Assembly (NCBI RefSeq): GCF_035918315.1
Contig: NZ_CP142146.1
Location: forward strand, 1,054,001 to 1,118,000
DNA: 64,000 nt
Origin: Vagococcus jeotgali
GTDB lineage: Bacteria; Bacillota; Bacilli; Lactobacillales; Vagococcaceae
Direction: 5' to 3'
The first letter of the stretch is position 1, and each line of letters opens with the position of its first letter. Of this stretch, positions 9,621 to 18,856 are shown in pieces. The translations under genes were made by a program, and so were the position numbers. The notes below the pieces were generated by a model. It was not told the DNA's origin and did no database searches. It worked only from the letters and a program-made list of their open reading frames with translations.

Positions 9621-10019
9621 TTAAAAACTTCCTAGTAGTTGTAAAAACTTTGGTAAAAATATAATTAAACCAACAATAACAGCAAAGCATGTACTAAGTA
9701 AAACCGAACCTGCCGCAATATCTTTAGCTTTTTTTGCTAAAACATGATATTGATTGCCAGTAATTAAATCTACGGTATTTTCAATCGCTGTGTTTATCAT
9801 TTCTACAATCACCACTAAAAAGATTGATAGACATAACCATAGCCACTCCGTTACTTTTAGTCCCATTAAAAAGCCTAGTATCACAACCAAAACTGTCATA
9901 AGCAGTTGAATTCGTAAATTACGCTCTTCTTTAAAGCTAACCTTGATACCTATCAAGGCATGAATAAGCGCTTGATGAAAGTGTTTATTTTTAAATGTTT
10001 GTTTATCTTTTAAGTCCAT
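9621..10019 (-). CDS. dgkA: Undecaprenol kinase / diacylglycerol kinase family
   Basis: A small integral membrane kinase that in Gram-positive bacteria phosphorylates undecaprenol, feeding the lipid carrier for cell-wall synthesis. About 132 residues with three membrane helices and the family motif EMINTAIENTVDLI, whose glutamates bind metal. ATG 10017-10019 is preferred; a GTG two codons upstream is possible. The start lies inside the ybeY 3' end (17-bp overlap), showing coupling. Confidence 0.9.
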   Translation of the reverse strand: MDLKDKQTFKNKHFHQALIHALIGIKVSFKEERNLRIQLLMTVLVVILGFLMGLKVTEWLWLCLSIFLVVIVEMINTAIENTVDLITGNQYHVLAKKAKDIAAGSVLLSTCFAVIVGLIIFLPKFLQLLGSF

Positions 10020-10479
10020 AATCACTTAATATCTTTCTTTGTAAATCAAACATCTCAATTTCATCAGTTTCAGTCATATGATCATAACCATTTAGATGTA
10101 GAAAACCATGTAACGTTAAGAAAGCTAATTCTCTGTCAAAGGAGTGATTATACTCCTTTGCCTGTGATGTTACTTTATCAATTGAAATAAATATATCTCC
10201 AATATTTCTAGGCATTCCAAGTTCTTCTAAATCAAAATCAAAACCATCTACTGAATCTTCTTCAAGAGCAAAACTGATAACATCTGTTGCCCTGTCTTTA
10301 TCACGATGTTCTCTGTTAATCACACGAATTTCGTTATCATCAACAACTGTTACTGACATCTCAGTATCTTCAGGTAAATTGATGTTAACATCTTGAGCAG
10401 CAAATTCAATCACACTGACGATCAGCTCTTTTTGAGACTCAGTTAATTGATTTGTTTCATCTGTTACTAATAAATCCAT
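10003..10479 (-). CDS. ybeY: Endoribonuclease YbeY
   Basis: A single-strand-specific RNase needed for 16S rRNA 3' maturation and ribosome quality control. The 158-residue product carries the zinc motif HxxxHxxxxxH as HGFLHLNGYDH near the C-terminus and the family stretch DKATDVISF-like RDKDRATDVISFAL. It lies 2 bp after pgpH and overlaps dgkA. Confidence 0.95.
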   Translation of the reverse strand: MDLLVTDETNQLTESQKELIVSVIEFAAQDVNINLPEDTEMSVTVVDDNEIRVINREHRDKDRATDVISFALEEDSVDGFDFDLEELGMPRNIGDIFISIDKVTSQAKEYNHSFDRELAFLTLHGFLHLNGYDHMTETDEIEMFDLQRKILSDYGLKR

Positions 10480-10481
10480 CG

Positions 10482-12617
10482 CTAAACCCTTCTTCCTTCC
10501 TGTTCTTGTTTCATTTTTTCCGCTTCAGATTTCATTTTGGGATATTTAATCCTTGAGTGGAAAGTCGAACATAACCCATTAATCAGTGATTTTTCGATAA
10601 TGGCAATCTCATCAAGTGTTAACCCACTTTGATTTAGTTGCCCATCTTCTAATCTTGTTTGAATTAGATTATGAACGAAAGCCTTAATCTTATCATTGGT
10701 CGGGTGATCCATTGCCCTAACTGCTGCCTCAGCACTATCGGCTAAATTAATAACACCAGCTTCTCTTGATTGAGGCTTTGGACCAGGGTATCTAAAAGCT
10801 TCTTCGTCAGTATCTGGATTTCTTTCTTGCTCTTTAATGAAAAAGTATTTCATTAAAGTTGTACCATGGTGTTGTTTACAAACATCAATGACAAATTGAG
10901 GCATATCTGCCTCTTCTAGTATTTTAACACCTTCTGTGACGTGACTAAAAATTATTTCTTTACTATCAGACGGCAATAAAAAGTTGTGAGGGTTTTCAGC
11001 CCCTTCTGGTAAGTTCTCTACAAAGAAATTAGCATGTTTGATTTTCCCAATATCATGGTAATAACTTGCTACACGTGTCAACAGAGAATTCCCACCAATT
11101 TCAGCGACAGCATTAGCACTAAGACTTGCAACCATCATACTATGATGATAAGTACCTGGTGCTTCTTCTAACAACTGTTTTAGTAATGGCTGGTTTGGAT
11201 TACTCAGCTCATTTAAAACAATCACACTCTCATCACTTAAAATCAATTCAATATATGGATACAAACCAATGGAGAGGATGAAAGAAAAAATACCGCTCCC
11301 TGTTGCAATAAAAATTGTTGTTAGTGCCTTACTATCTCCAATAGTAAACCCTTGATAGATTACTAATATTGACATAAATAAAACTGGTAGCACAATAAGT
11401 AAAAAGAACGCTGATTTTAACTGCTCACCTATTCTATTTTTAGACAAGAACATAGCTAGAAAGGCTGAGAAAGTATAAAATAGTGAAATCACTAGTAAAG
11501 AAGTCGTTCCAGCTAAATTGTAATAGATAAAAATTGAAAAAACTGCTTGGAACATCGTCATTAACTGTCCCCAACGTTTATCAGAAAACATATACAATAC
11601 AAGTGGTGAAAATGCTGCTGGAAATAAAAATAACACATTACTAAAACTATCTTTTTGGAAGAAATATAAAAACTTCATAAATAAAATACTAATTAACAAG
11701 AATACAGCATATAATAAAACACTTCTTCCATGAGTAGTTGGATCTGTTCGTTTTAAAATAAAATACATAATCACAAGTTGTAAAAGTATTGCTAAAATCA
11801 TTGAAATCATTGGTGACTTGGATGTCGCTTGATTAGTTAAACCAAGTAGTTTAATCTTTTCCATAGACTTCGTATCAATTTGTTCACCTTCACGAACAAT
11901 GATTTCACCTTGATAAATCATGACAGGTAACACATTATTTTTAGCACTCTCACGCATTGCTTCTGTCGCTTTTTCATTAGCTACTTCATTTACCACGATA
12001 GCACGATCAAAAATCATATTTACAAGTTGTTGCTCTTTTGGATCAAGATCATCATATTGAAGCGAGTCCTTTAGAGATTGCTTCTCCATTTGTAAATTGG
12101 AATTTCTAATGTGTTTTGATAAGACACTCTGTAATTTAGGTAGGGCTACTTTTTCCATAAGATTCAGATTATTATTTGAAATACCTAATAATTGTTCATA
12201 AAATGTATCAGGAAAAGATTGAAAAAAGCTAATGTCTGTTTCATTAAATTTTTCAAACTTTGATTTTAACATTGGTAATTTTTCTTCCACTGTTAATTCA
12301 ACAGGTGTTTTATCCTTATCTTTGTCTTTATTAGTACTTTTAGCTTCTTTACTAATATTGGCAGCCTCATCATTGACTTCTTTTACTAATGAAAAAATAG
12401 TTTCGACTAAACTGACTTGTTTTTTCTCAATATCACGATTAAAAGTGTACTCTGGTGTTACACTTTCCATAGCTAATTTTTGCTTTTCTTTTGTTTCAGT
12501 CTTATTTTCAATCGTTTTATTAGCTCTAATTGTCTCTTCTGCTAATTGCCCAACCTTAAACGTCACCTGTTTTTGTCTGACACTACTAAACATAATAACA
12601 AATAATAAAATTGACAT
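10482..12617 (-). CDS. pgpH: Cyclic-di-AMP phosphodiesterase PgpH (5' end interrupted by a stop codon)
   Basis: A 7TMR-HDED/HD-domain phosphodiesterase that hydrolyses c-di-AMP to pApA. The open part has 711 residues: an outside HDED domain (~30-260), a row of membrane helices (~265-465) and a cytoplasmic HD domain with HHSMMVASLS and YYHDIGKIKHANFF. The expected start is ATG 12684-12686 (MNKKIKQIPQ) with GAGGTGAG ahead, but codon 11 is TAA (12654-12656), and the same frame then continues FGKYYIPTIVIVMSILL. The coordinates given begin at the first ATG after that stop, which lacks a ribosome site and cuts the first membrane helix short. Confidence 0.85.
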   Translation of the reverse strand: MSILLFVIMFSSVRQKQVTFKVGQLAEETIRANKTIENKTETKEKQKLAMESVTPEYTFNRDIEKKQVSLVETIFSLVKEVNDEAANISKEAKSTNKDKDKDKTPVELTVEEKLPMLKSKFEKFNETDISFFQSFPDTFYEQLLGISNNNLNLMEKVALPKLQSVLSKHIRNSNLQMEKQSLKDSLQYDDLDPKEQQLVNMIFDRAIVVNEVANEKATEAMRESAKNNVLPVMIYQGEIIVREGEQIDTKSMEKIKLLGLTNQATSKSPMISMILAILLQLVIMYFILKRTDPTTHGRSVLLYAVFLLISILFMKFLYFFQKDSFSNVLFLFPAAFSPLVLYMFSDKRWGQLMTMFQAVFSIFIYYNLAGTTSLLVISLFYTFSAFLAMFLSKNRIGEQLKSAFFLLIVLPVLFMSILVIYQGFTIGDSKALTTIFIATGSGIFSFILSIGLYPYIELILSDESVIVLNELSNPNQPLLKQLLEEAPGTYHHSMMVASLSANAVAEIGGNSLLTRVASYYHDIGKIKHANFFVENLPEGAENPHNFLLPSDSKEIIFSHVTEGVKILEEADMPQFVIDVCKQHHGTTLMKYFFIKEQERNPDTDEEAFRYPGPKPQSREAGVINLADSAEAAVRAMDHPTNDKIKAFVHNLIQTRLEDGQLNQSGLTLDEIAIIEKSLINGLCSTFHSRIKYPKMKSEAEKMKQEQEGRRV

Positions 12618-12653
12618 GACAATGACAATCGTAGGAATATAATATTTCCCAAA

Positions 12654-12686
12654 TTATTGAGGGATTTGTTTTATTTTTTTATTCAT
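12654..12686 (-). pseudogene. Separated 5' end of pgpH with in-frame TAA
   Basis: ATG at 12684-12686, with the site GAGGTGAG, encodes ten residues (MNKKIKQIPQ) and then TAA. The downstream reading is in frame with pgpH. A CAA-to-TAA change is the simplest explanation. Confidence 0.8.
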
Positions 12687-12712
12687 GTTATGACTCACCT
12701 CTATCTGACATG

Positions 12713-13672
12713 CTACTGAGCCGCATATGCTTTGATAATATCTGCTACTACTGGATGTCTTACTACATCATCTGCTGAAAACTCAACAAAAGATATTTTT
12801 TTAATACTCTTTAAAATTTGCTCAGCTTGAATTAACCCACTTTGAACACCTTTTGGTAAATCAATTTGTGTTTTATCCCCGTTAACAATCATCTTAGATT
12901 GACTTCCTAAACGTGTTAAGAACATTTTCATTTGAGCATTTGTTGTATTTTGTGCTTCATCTAAAATAACAAAGGCATTTTCTAAAGTTCTACCACGCAT
13001 ATAAGCAAGCGGTGCAATTTCAATAACCCCTCTATCCATTAATCTTGATGTATGCTCCATACCTAATACTTGGTACAAAGCGTCATAGACTGGTCTTAAA
13101 TAAGGATTAACTTTTTCTTGTAAGTCCCCAGGTAAAAACCCAAGATTCTCCCCTGCTTCGACTGCTGGCCTAGTTAAAATAATTTTTTCAACCTCACCTT
13201 TTTTGAGCGCACTAACAGCCATGACCACTGCTAAAAATGTTTTTCCAGTCCCAGCTGGTCCAATACCAAACACAATATCATTTCTCTTTATAGCTGACAC
13301 ATAATCTTTTTGCCCGGCATTTTTAGGTCTAATCGCATTACCTTTTGAATCTTTGATAATCGCATTTTCATACAAACTAAAAAATGAATCTAATTGATTT
13401 TTTTTAGCAAGTTGAATGGCTGTAACGACATCACTACTTGTTAATTGATGTCCTCTTAGTTGTAATTGTTGCAAATATTCGATAATAGCTTTCACTTGTC
13501 TTGTCTTTTCTTTATCTCCAGTTAAATGGACTACCTCACCACGAGTCGCAATGGATACACCTAAATAATCTTCTAATAGAGCCAAATGTTTGTCTTGTGC
13601 CCCAAAGAGTAAACTACTCTCTACTTCTTTATCTAAAGTAAATACTAATGTATCTTCTGTTTCGTTTGTCAA
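12713..13672 (-). CDS. phoH: PhoH-family ATPase
   Basis: A 319-residue PhoH-like protein with an N-terminal KH-like region and a P-loop ATPase core: Walker A GPAGTGKTFLA near residue 138 and Walker B FVILDEAQNTT. It starts at TTG 13670-13672 with AAGGAG nine bases upstream. It is the first gene of the block phoH-pgpH-ybeY-dgkA-era. Its exact role is unknown in the family; an RNA-related function (ribosome maturation) is inferred from its constant link to ybeY and era. Confidence 0.92.
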   Translation of the reverse strand: MTNETEDTLVFTLDKEVESSLLFGAQDKHLALLEDYLGVSIATRGEVVHLTGDKEKTRQVKAIIEYLQQLQLRGHQLTSSDVVTAIQLAKKNQLDSFFSLYENAIIKDSKGNAIRPKNAGQKDYVSAIKRNDIVFGIGPAGTGKTFLAVVMAVSALKKGEVEKIILTRPAVEAGENLGFLPGDLQEKVNPYLRPVYDALYQVLGMEHTSRLMDRGVIEIAPLAYMRGRTLENAFVILDEAQNTTNAQMKMFLTRLGSQSKMIVNGDKTQIDLPKGVQSGLIQAEQILKSIKKISFVEFSADDVVRHPVVADIIKAYAAQ

Positions 13673-13736
13673 ATATGTACAGCTCCTTCATTATATAACA
13701 TGATTAAATAATAACACATATTTAAAATAAAAAAAA

Positions 13737-13762
13737 TAAGCAGTGATTATAATCACTGCTTA
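13737..13762 (-). terminator. Terminator after yqeY
   Basis: A perfect 12-bp stem (TAAGCAGTGATT and its complement) is followed on the minus strand by eight T. It ends the rpsU-yqeY transcript ahead of phoH. Confidence 0.88.
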
Positions 13763-13768
13763 CATGAA

Positions 13769-14212
13769 TTAAGATATTAACTCTTTGACTAAAGCATTAA
13801 CCTGTTGGCCATCTGCTTTACCTTTTGTTTGAGGCATAACTATTCCCATGACCTTACCGAAGTCTTTCATAGAAGTAGCATTGGACTCATCAATGGCCTT
13901 TTGAATGATGTCACGTAATTCTTCTTCTGATAATTGTTGTGGCATGTATTTAGATACAATCACAATTTCACCATTTAACTTTTCAACCAAATCTACTCGA
14001 CCTGCTTGATCAAATTCATTTAAAGAATCCTTACGCTGTTTCATCTCTCTAGAGAGCACTGTTAATTCTTCATCAGCTGATAAAGAATCGCCTTTTTTGA
14101 TTTCTTCATTTTGGATAGAGGCTTTCATCATTCTAAGAACTGACAAAGTTTCTTTATCCTTTGCTTTCATCGCTATTTTGATATCATCATTTAACCGGTT
14201 TAATAGTGTCAT
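13769..14212 (-). CDS. yqeY: GatB/YqeY-domain protein
   Basis: A 147-residue protein of the YqeY family, related to the tRNA-binding tail domain of GatB. It may interact with tRNA or amidotransferase complexes but its role is not settled. The start MTLLNRLNDDIKIAMK at 14210-14212 is chosen because it matches the family N-terminus; an in-frame ATG six codons earlier overlaps nothing useful. It follows rpsU directly and shares its promoter. Confidence 0.88.
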   Translation of the reverse strand: MTLLNRLNDDIKIAMKAKDKETLSVLRMMKASIQNEEIKKGDSLSADEELTVLSREMKQRKDSLNEFDQAGRVDLVEKLNGEIVIVSKYMPQQLSEEELRDIIQKAIDESNATSMKDFGKVMGIVMPQTKGKADGQQVNALVKELIS

Positions 14213-14235
14213 AATATCAGATCCATTCATTCAAA

Positions 14236-14412
14236 CTAGAATTTTTTACGTTTTCTTGCAGCTTCAGATTTTTTCTTACGCTTAACACTTGGCTTTTCGT
14301 AGAATTCGCGCTTGCGGTACTCTTGTAAAGTACCAGTTTTTGAAACGGAACGTTTGAAGCGACGTAGAGCGTCATCTAATGATTCGTTTTTACGAACAAC
14401 AGTTTTTGACAT
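14236..14412 (-). CDS. rpsU: 30S ribosomal protein S21
   Basis: A 58-residue, very basic protein ([19 protein letters not shown] at the start, EAARKRKKF at the end), typical for bS21. The start at 14410-14412 has GGAGGGAGGG upstream. It lies behind a consensus promoter and ahead of yqeY. Confidence 0.97.
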   Translation of the reverse strand: MSKTVVRKNESLDDALRRFKRSVSKTGTLQEYRKREFYEKPSVKRKKKSEAARKRKKF

Positions 14413-14484
14413 TTGAATCCCTCCCTCCAAACTTTGGTAACCGTTTTTCATCAAATATATAAAACAAAAAACTGTTCACCATAC

Positions 14485-14513
14485 ATTATATCTAATTGAC
14501 ATTTTACAGTCAA
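14485..14513 (-). promoter_or_regulatory. Promoter of rpsU-yqeY
   Basis: TTGACT (14508-14513), a 17-bp spacer and a perfect TATAAT (14485-14490), read leftward. Confidence 0.9.
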
Positions 14514-14530
14514 CTATTCTGGAGTTTTTT

Positions 14531-14947
14531 TTAACAATTTTCGCATTTACCGAAAATTTCAAACCGATGACCTTCAATAACACACCCTGGTAGTTGTTCT
14601 TTAAACATATCCATCGGACACATATTAATTTCTTTTGTTGCCCCGCAAACTGTACAAATAAAATGATGATGGTGATCTTGGTTCACATTACAAGAAAATC
14701 TGTATTTTTTCTCGCCATGAAATTCTGTTTCTTCCAATAAGTTTAAATCTGAAAAATCTCTTAAATTTCGGTAAACAGTGTCATAGCTCATACCTTGATA
14801 ACGCTCACTCATAAATTCAAACACATCAAGAGCAGATAAATACCTATTCTCTTCAATCAAAAATGATAAAATTTCTTTTCTTCGCTTCGTTAACTTTAGA
14901 CCATTTTCCTTTAAAATAGCCATAGCTTGATTTAATTTTTCACTCAA
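14531..14947 (-). CDS. zur: Fur-family metal regulator, probably Zur
   Basis: A 138-residue Fur-family repressor: an N-terminal winged helix (LKLTKRRKEILSFL, YDTVYRNLRDF) and a C-terminal dimerisation domain with the metal ligands HHHHF and two CxxC pairs (CTVC, CENC) that hold structural zinc. The start is TTG 14945-14947, preceded by AAGGCGGTG at good spacing. The assignment as Zur rather than Fur or PerR comes from its place beside rpsU and ppsR, resembling the B. subtilis yqf region where zur lies; the sequence alone does not settle the metal. Confidence 0.75.
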   Translation of the reverse strand: MSEKLNQAMAILKENGLKLTKRRKEILSFLIEENRYLSALDVFEFMSERYQGMSYDTVYRNLRDFSDLNLLEETEFHGEKKYRFSCNVNQDHHHHFICTVCGATKEINMCPMDMFKEQLPGCVIEGHRFEIFGKCENC

Positions 14948-14984
14948 GTTATTCACCGCCTTGTTAAGCTCACTAATTGAAGAC

Positions 14985-15001
14985 TATTATATGATATAAT
15001 A
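14985..15001. promoter_or_regulatory. 17-bp palindrome between divergent zur and ppsR
   Basis: A perfect palindrome, TATTATAT-G-ATATAATA, contains a TATAAT on each strand. Likely overlapping -10 elements of the divergent genes, or an operator. It does not match the known Zur box. Confidence 0.4.
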
Positions 15002-15035
15002 AAGCCAAAGTAAAAAAAAGTTAAGGATGGATAAT

Positions 15036-15869
15036 ATGACCCAAAATCGTTTATGTATTTTTGTGATCTCTGACTCTGCTGGTGAAACAGCTTCCAAGCT
15101 AGCTCAAGCAGCTATCGCCCAGTATGAAGGAGAACAAGTAAAAGTACAAATTGTAAAACATACCTTTATTTCAAGCGAAGAGGAACTACTACTTGCTCTA
15201 GAGGAAGCAAAAGAACGTAATGCCATTGTCATTAATACATTAGTATCGAAGGAACTCGTTGATATTACTAATGAATTTGGTTTATTGAACCATGTTTATA
15301 CAATAGATTTGTTATCTAGTTTACTAAACGAAATAACAAATAGAACTGATCTTGAACCAAAACGTTTACCTGGTGCTATGCACTTTTTAAACAAAAATTA
15401 TTTTGAGAGAATTAGCGCTATGGAGTTTGCTGTAAAATATGATGATGGTAAAGACCCTAATGGTTTTTTAGAAGCTGATATCTTGCTTCTAGGTGTGTCA
15501 CGTACCTCTAAGACACCTCTTAGTTTATTTCTAGCTAATAAAAATTTAAAGGTTGCCAATCTACCTTTAATTCCTGAAGCACACATTCCTCAACAATTAT
15601 GGGAAGTTGACTCTAGAAAAATCGTTGGTCTAACTAATGACCCCAAAATATTAAATTCTATTAGACAAGAAAGAATGAAAGCTTATGGTCTAAATCCAGA
15701 AACTGCTTATTCAAATATTAACAAGATTAAAAAAGAGTTAGCCTTTGCAACTGATTTATATGATAAATTAGGTTGTCTTGTGGTCAATGTTGCCCAATTA
15801 TCTATCGAAGAAACAGCATCGATTATTTTAACCGAGCTAGGTTTAGAAGATCATAGCTATTATAACTAA
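15036..15869 (+). CDS. ppsR: Pyruvate, phosphate dikinase regulatory protein
   Basis: A DUF299/YqfL-type bifunctional kinase and pyrophosphorylase that inactivates and reactivates PPDK with ADP/Pi. The 277-residue protein has the nucleotide-binding motif GVSRTSKTPLS near residue 150 and the opening FVISDSAGETASKLA. ATG 15036 is chosen over 15027 because AAGGATG sits six bases ahead of it. It is one of few plus-strand genes and is divergent from zur. No PPDK gene is in this window. Confidence 0.9.
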   Translation: MTQNRLCIFVISDSAGETASKLAQAAIAQYEGEQVKVQIVKHTFISSEEELLLALEEAKERNAIVINTLVSKELVDITNEFGLLNHVYTIDLLSSLLNEITNRTDLEPKRLPGAMHFLNKNYFERISAMEFAVKYDDGKDPNGFLEADILLLGVSRTSKTPLSLFLANKNLKVANLPLIPEAHIPQQLWEVDSRKIVGLTNDPKILNSIRQERMKAYGLNPETAYSNINKIKKELAFATDLYDKLGCLVVNVAQLSIEETASIILTELGLEDHSYYN

Positions 15870-15882
15870 ATACAATAACATC

Positions 15883-15926
15883 AAAAGCTTTATCTACCTC
15901 GTGCGTACAAGATAGATAAAGCTTTT
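15883..15926. terminator. Bidirectional terminator between ppsR and alaS
   Basis: A 14-bp stem (AAAAGCTTTATCTA and its complement) has T-rich sequence on both sides. It can end ppsR on the plus strand and alaS on the minus strand. Confidence 0.85.
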
Positions 15927-15934
15927 TATGATTT

Positions 15935-18583
15935 TTATTTATTTTGTTCCTCAATCCATAACTTCACAGCATCAAGTGCTTCTTGCATGCCTTCAGGTTT
16001 TTTACCACCTGCTTGTGCCATATCAGGACGACCACCACCGCCGCCGCCAACTAGTGGTGCAATTGACTTAATTAAATCACCTGCTTTTAATCCTTTGTCA
16101 TTCATCTGTTTAGTCATACTCACTAAAAGATTTACCTTGTCACCTTGAACAAGCCCTAATACTAAAATGTCTGATAATTCTTTTTGCTTCCACTGATCAG
16201 CTAATTGACGTAACTGATTCATATCTTTAACAGCTACTTGTGAGGCAATAAAAGTAATCCCTTCAACTGTTTGAATATTTTTAAAGACATCATCTGCCTC
16301 AGCGTTAGCTAACTTAGCAGATAATTGCTCGTTTTCTTTTTGCATAGCTTTTAGTTGTTCTTGTAACTGCTCCACACGAGTCACACTATCTTTAAGTTGC
16401 GGTGCTTTAACCATTGCACTAATATCACGTAAGTAACCTTCTTCTTTATTAAGTAATTCATAGGCTTCCTTACTTGTCACAGCTTCAATACGTCTAACAC
16501 CTGCGCCAATACCTGATTCTGATACAATTTTAAAAATACCAATATCAGAAGTATTCGTTACATGAACACCACCACATAATTCAATAGAATAATCTCCCAC
16601 ACTTACAACACGAACATCATCACCATATTTTTCTCCAAATAAAGCCATAGCACCCATATCTTTTGCAGAATCAATATCTGTTTCAACAGTGACTACTGGA
16701 ATACTTGCCCAAATTTTTTCATTAACTTTCTTTTCCATCTCTTTTAACTCATCAGGTGTAGCTTGTTCAAAATGAGTAAAATCAAAACGCAAGTAGCCTG
16801 GTGCTACTAAAGATCCAGCTTGGTTAGCATGTTGACCAAGAACTTCTTTTAGAGCTTTATGTAGCAAATGAGTAGCGGTATGGTTTTTTATGATTTTATT
16901 TCTCACTTTGCTATCAATAACCAATTGATAAGATTCTCCCTCAACAAGTTCTCCGTATACTTCCACTTGGTGTAGTGATTGACCATTAGGTGCTTTTTTA
17001 ACTTTCAATACTGTTGCTACTAGATCACCAGCTGTATTGAAGATGTTACCTTTATCAGATAACTGCCCTCCCATCTCAGCATAAAATGGTGTTTGACCAA
17101 AAATTAATTGAGCTTCCCCAGATGATACTTGTTCTCTTAGTTCATCTTCTTGGATAATCACCATTAATCTAGCATCAACTGATTCTTCTGTGTAACCTAT
17201 AAACTCACTAACAACTTTGATATCTGTTAGAAGTGATGATTGAACACTCATAGATTCTTCTTTTGAACGAGCCGCACGAGCACGCTCTCTTTGAGCTGTC
17301 ATTTCGGTTTCAAAGCCTTTATGATCAACACTTAACCCTTCTTCCATGGCTAATTCTTCTGTTAATTCAACTGGAAACCCATATGTGTCATATAATTTAA
17401 AGATATCTTTACCAGGTAAAATCGTCTCACCTTTAGTTTTTATATCAGCTATTAAATTAGAAATAATCGCTAAACCATCATTGATTGTTTCATGAAAACG
17501 CTCTTCTTCTGATTTCATAATTTTTTGAATGAAATCTTGTTTTTCAACAACCTCAGGATAATAACTCTCCATAATTTGCCCTACAACTGGTACTAAATCA
17601 ACTAAAAAGGCTTTATCAATTCCTAATTTTTTACCATGACGTACAGCACGGCGAATCAAGCGGCGTAATACATAGCCACGTCCCTCATTTGAAGGTAAGG
17701 CCCCATCACCAATAGCAAATGACACAGCACGAACGTGATCTGCAATGACTTTAAATGATGTATCTAAATCAGCATCTTTACCATAAACAATCCCATCACT
17801 CATTTTTTGAGTTGCTTCAATAATCGGCATGAAAAGATCTGTTTCAAAATTAGTTGGCGCATCTTGAAAAATTGATACCATACGCTCAAGTCCCATGCCT
17901 GTATCAATATTTTTATGCGGTAGTGGTAAGTATTCATTGTTTTCTGTGTGATTAAACTCTGAAAAGACTAAATTCCAAATCTCAAGATATCTCTCATTTT
18001 CTCCACCTGGAAAATTTTCTGGATCATCTTCAGCGACATCATTGTACTCTTGACCTCTATCATAAAAAATTTCAGAGTTTGGTCCACATGGTCCAGCTCC
18101 TATATCCCAAAAATTTTCTTCTAGACTAATAATTGATTCTTGAGGTAATCCGATTTCTTCATGCCAAATACGTCTTGCTTCACTATCATCTGGGTGAACT
18201 GTGACATATAAACGATTTTTATCTAAGGCAAACCATTCTTTGGAAGTTAATAATTCCCAAGCCCAGTGAATAGCATCTTTTTTAAAATAATCTCCAATTG
18301 AAAAGTTACCTAACATTTCGAACATAGTATGATGTCTGGCTGTTTTCCCTACATTTTCAATGTCATTTGTTCTGATACTTTTTTGGGCGTTTGTTATTTT
18401 GGGATTTTCAGGCACAACAGATCCATCAAAATATTTTTTTAATGTGGCTACACCTGAGTTAATCCACAAAAGAGTTGGATCATCAATTGGTACTAGGGAT
18501 GCACTTGGTTCAATTGAATGTCCCTTTGACTCATAAAAATCTAAAAACATTTGTCTAACTTGGCTACTACTTAGTTCTTTCAT
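15935..18583 (-). CDS. alaS: Alanine--tRNA ligase
   Basis: An 882-residue class II synthetase with the full layout: catalytic core ([20 protein letters not shown] opening), editing domain with zinc ligands HTATHLLH and CGGVH, a coiled-coil (about 730-765) and the C-terminal C-Ala domain ending in a glycine-rich [21 protein letters not shown] lies before the start. Its expression is controlled by an alanine T-box leader. Confidence 0.97.
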   Translation of the reverse strand: MKELSSSQVRQMFLDFYESKGHSIEPSASLVPIDDPTLLWINSGVATLKKYFDGSVVPENPKITNAQKSIRTNDIENVGKTARHHTMFEMLGNFSIGDYFKKDAIHWAWELLTSKEWFALDKNRLYVTVHPDDSEARRIWHEEIGLPQESIISLEENFWDIGAGPCGPNSEIFYDRGQEYNDVAEDDPENFPGGENERYLEIWNLVFSEFNHTENNEYLPLPHKNIDTGMGLERMVSIFQDAPTNFETDLFMPIIEATQKMSDGIVYGKDADLDTSFKVIADHVRAVSFAIGDGALPSNEGRGYVLRRLIRRAVRHGKKLGIDKAFLVDLVPVVGQIMESYYPEVVEKQDFIQKIMKSEEERFHETINDGLAIISNLIADIKTKGETILPGKDIFKLYDTYGFPVELTEELAMEEGLSVDHKGFETEMTAQRERARAARSKEESMSVQSSLLTDIKVVSEFIGYTEESVDARLMVIIQEDELREQVSSGEAQLIFGQTPFYAEMGGQLSDKGNIFNTAGDLVATVLKVKKAPNGQSLHQVEVYGELVEGESYQLVIDSKVRNKIIKNHTATHLLHKALKEVLGQHANQAGSLVAPGYLRFDFTHFEQATPDELKEMEKKVNEKIWASIPVVTVETDIDSAKDMGAMALFGEKYGDDVRVVSVGDYSIELCGGVHVTNTSDIGIFKIVSESGIGAGVRRIEAVTSKEAYELLNKEEGYLRDISAMVKAPQLKDSVTRVEQLQEQLKAMQKENEQLSAKLANAEADDVFKNIQTVEGITFIASQVAVKDMNQLRQLADQWKQKELSDILVLGLVQGDKVNLLVSMTKQMNDKGLKAGDLIKSIAPLVGGGGGGRPDMAQAGGKKPEGMQEALDAVKLWIEEQNK

Positions 18584-18603
18584 TTATAATTTCCTCCTAA
18601 AAA

Positions 18604-18822
18604 TAAAAAGGCACCTTGCAGTCAAGGACGTCTACACGCGGTACCACCTTGATTGCAATGATGCCTATAAAGTCTCATTACCTCTTAAATTTTCTGTAAC
18701 GCCGAAAAAGCGTGATAGTTTGATATCAATAAAATAAGGTAGCATTTTCACATATTTTCCTCTCTCAGCTAATGAAGAAATCTCTGGCAATTGATTATGT
18801 TAAAATTTGTCCTTAAGTGCAT
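18604..18822 (-). promoter_or_regulatory. Alanine T-box leader of alaS
   Basis: The T-box CAAGGTGGTACCGCG is at about 18637-18651. A terminator follows (GCACCTTGCAGTCAAGG region, stem CCTTGACTGCAAGG plus T run). Stem I with AGAGAGG and GTGA elements is present. The specifier is tentatively GCT at 18709-18711; this codon call is weaker than the T-box call itself. Confidence 0.88.
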
Positions 18823-18827
18823 ATAAA

Positions 18828-18856
18828 ATTATAAAGAATTATAAGATTAATGTCAA
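18828..18856 (-). promoter_or_regulatory. Promoter of alaS
   Basis: Perfect TTGACA (18851-18856), a 17-bp spacer and perfect TATAAT (18828-18833). The -35 box overlaps the stop codon of the upstream hydrolase gene. Confidence 0.92.

Noticed and set aside
12232-12642. 136-codon plus-strand frame opposite pgpH
   Set aside because: Low-complexity Ser/Leu-rich mirror of the pgpH 5' region; no ribosome site.
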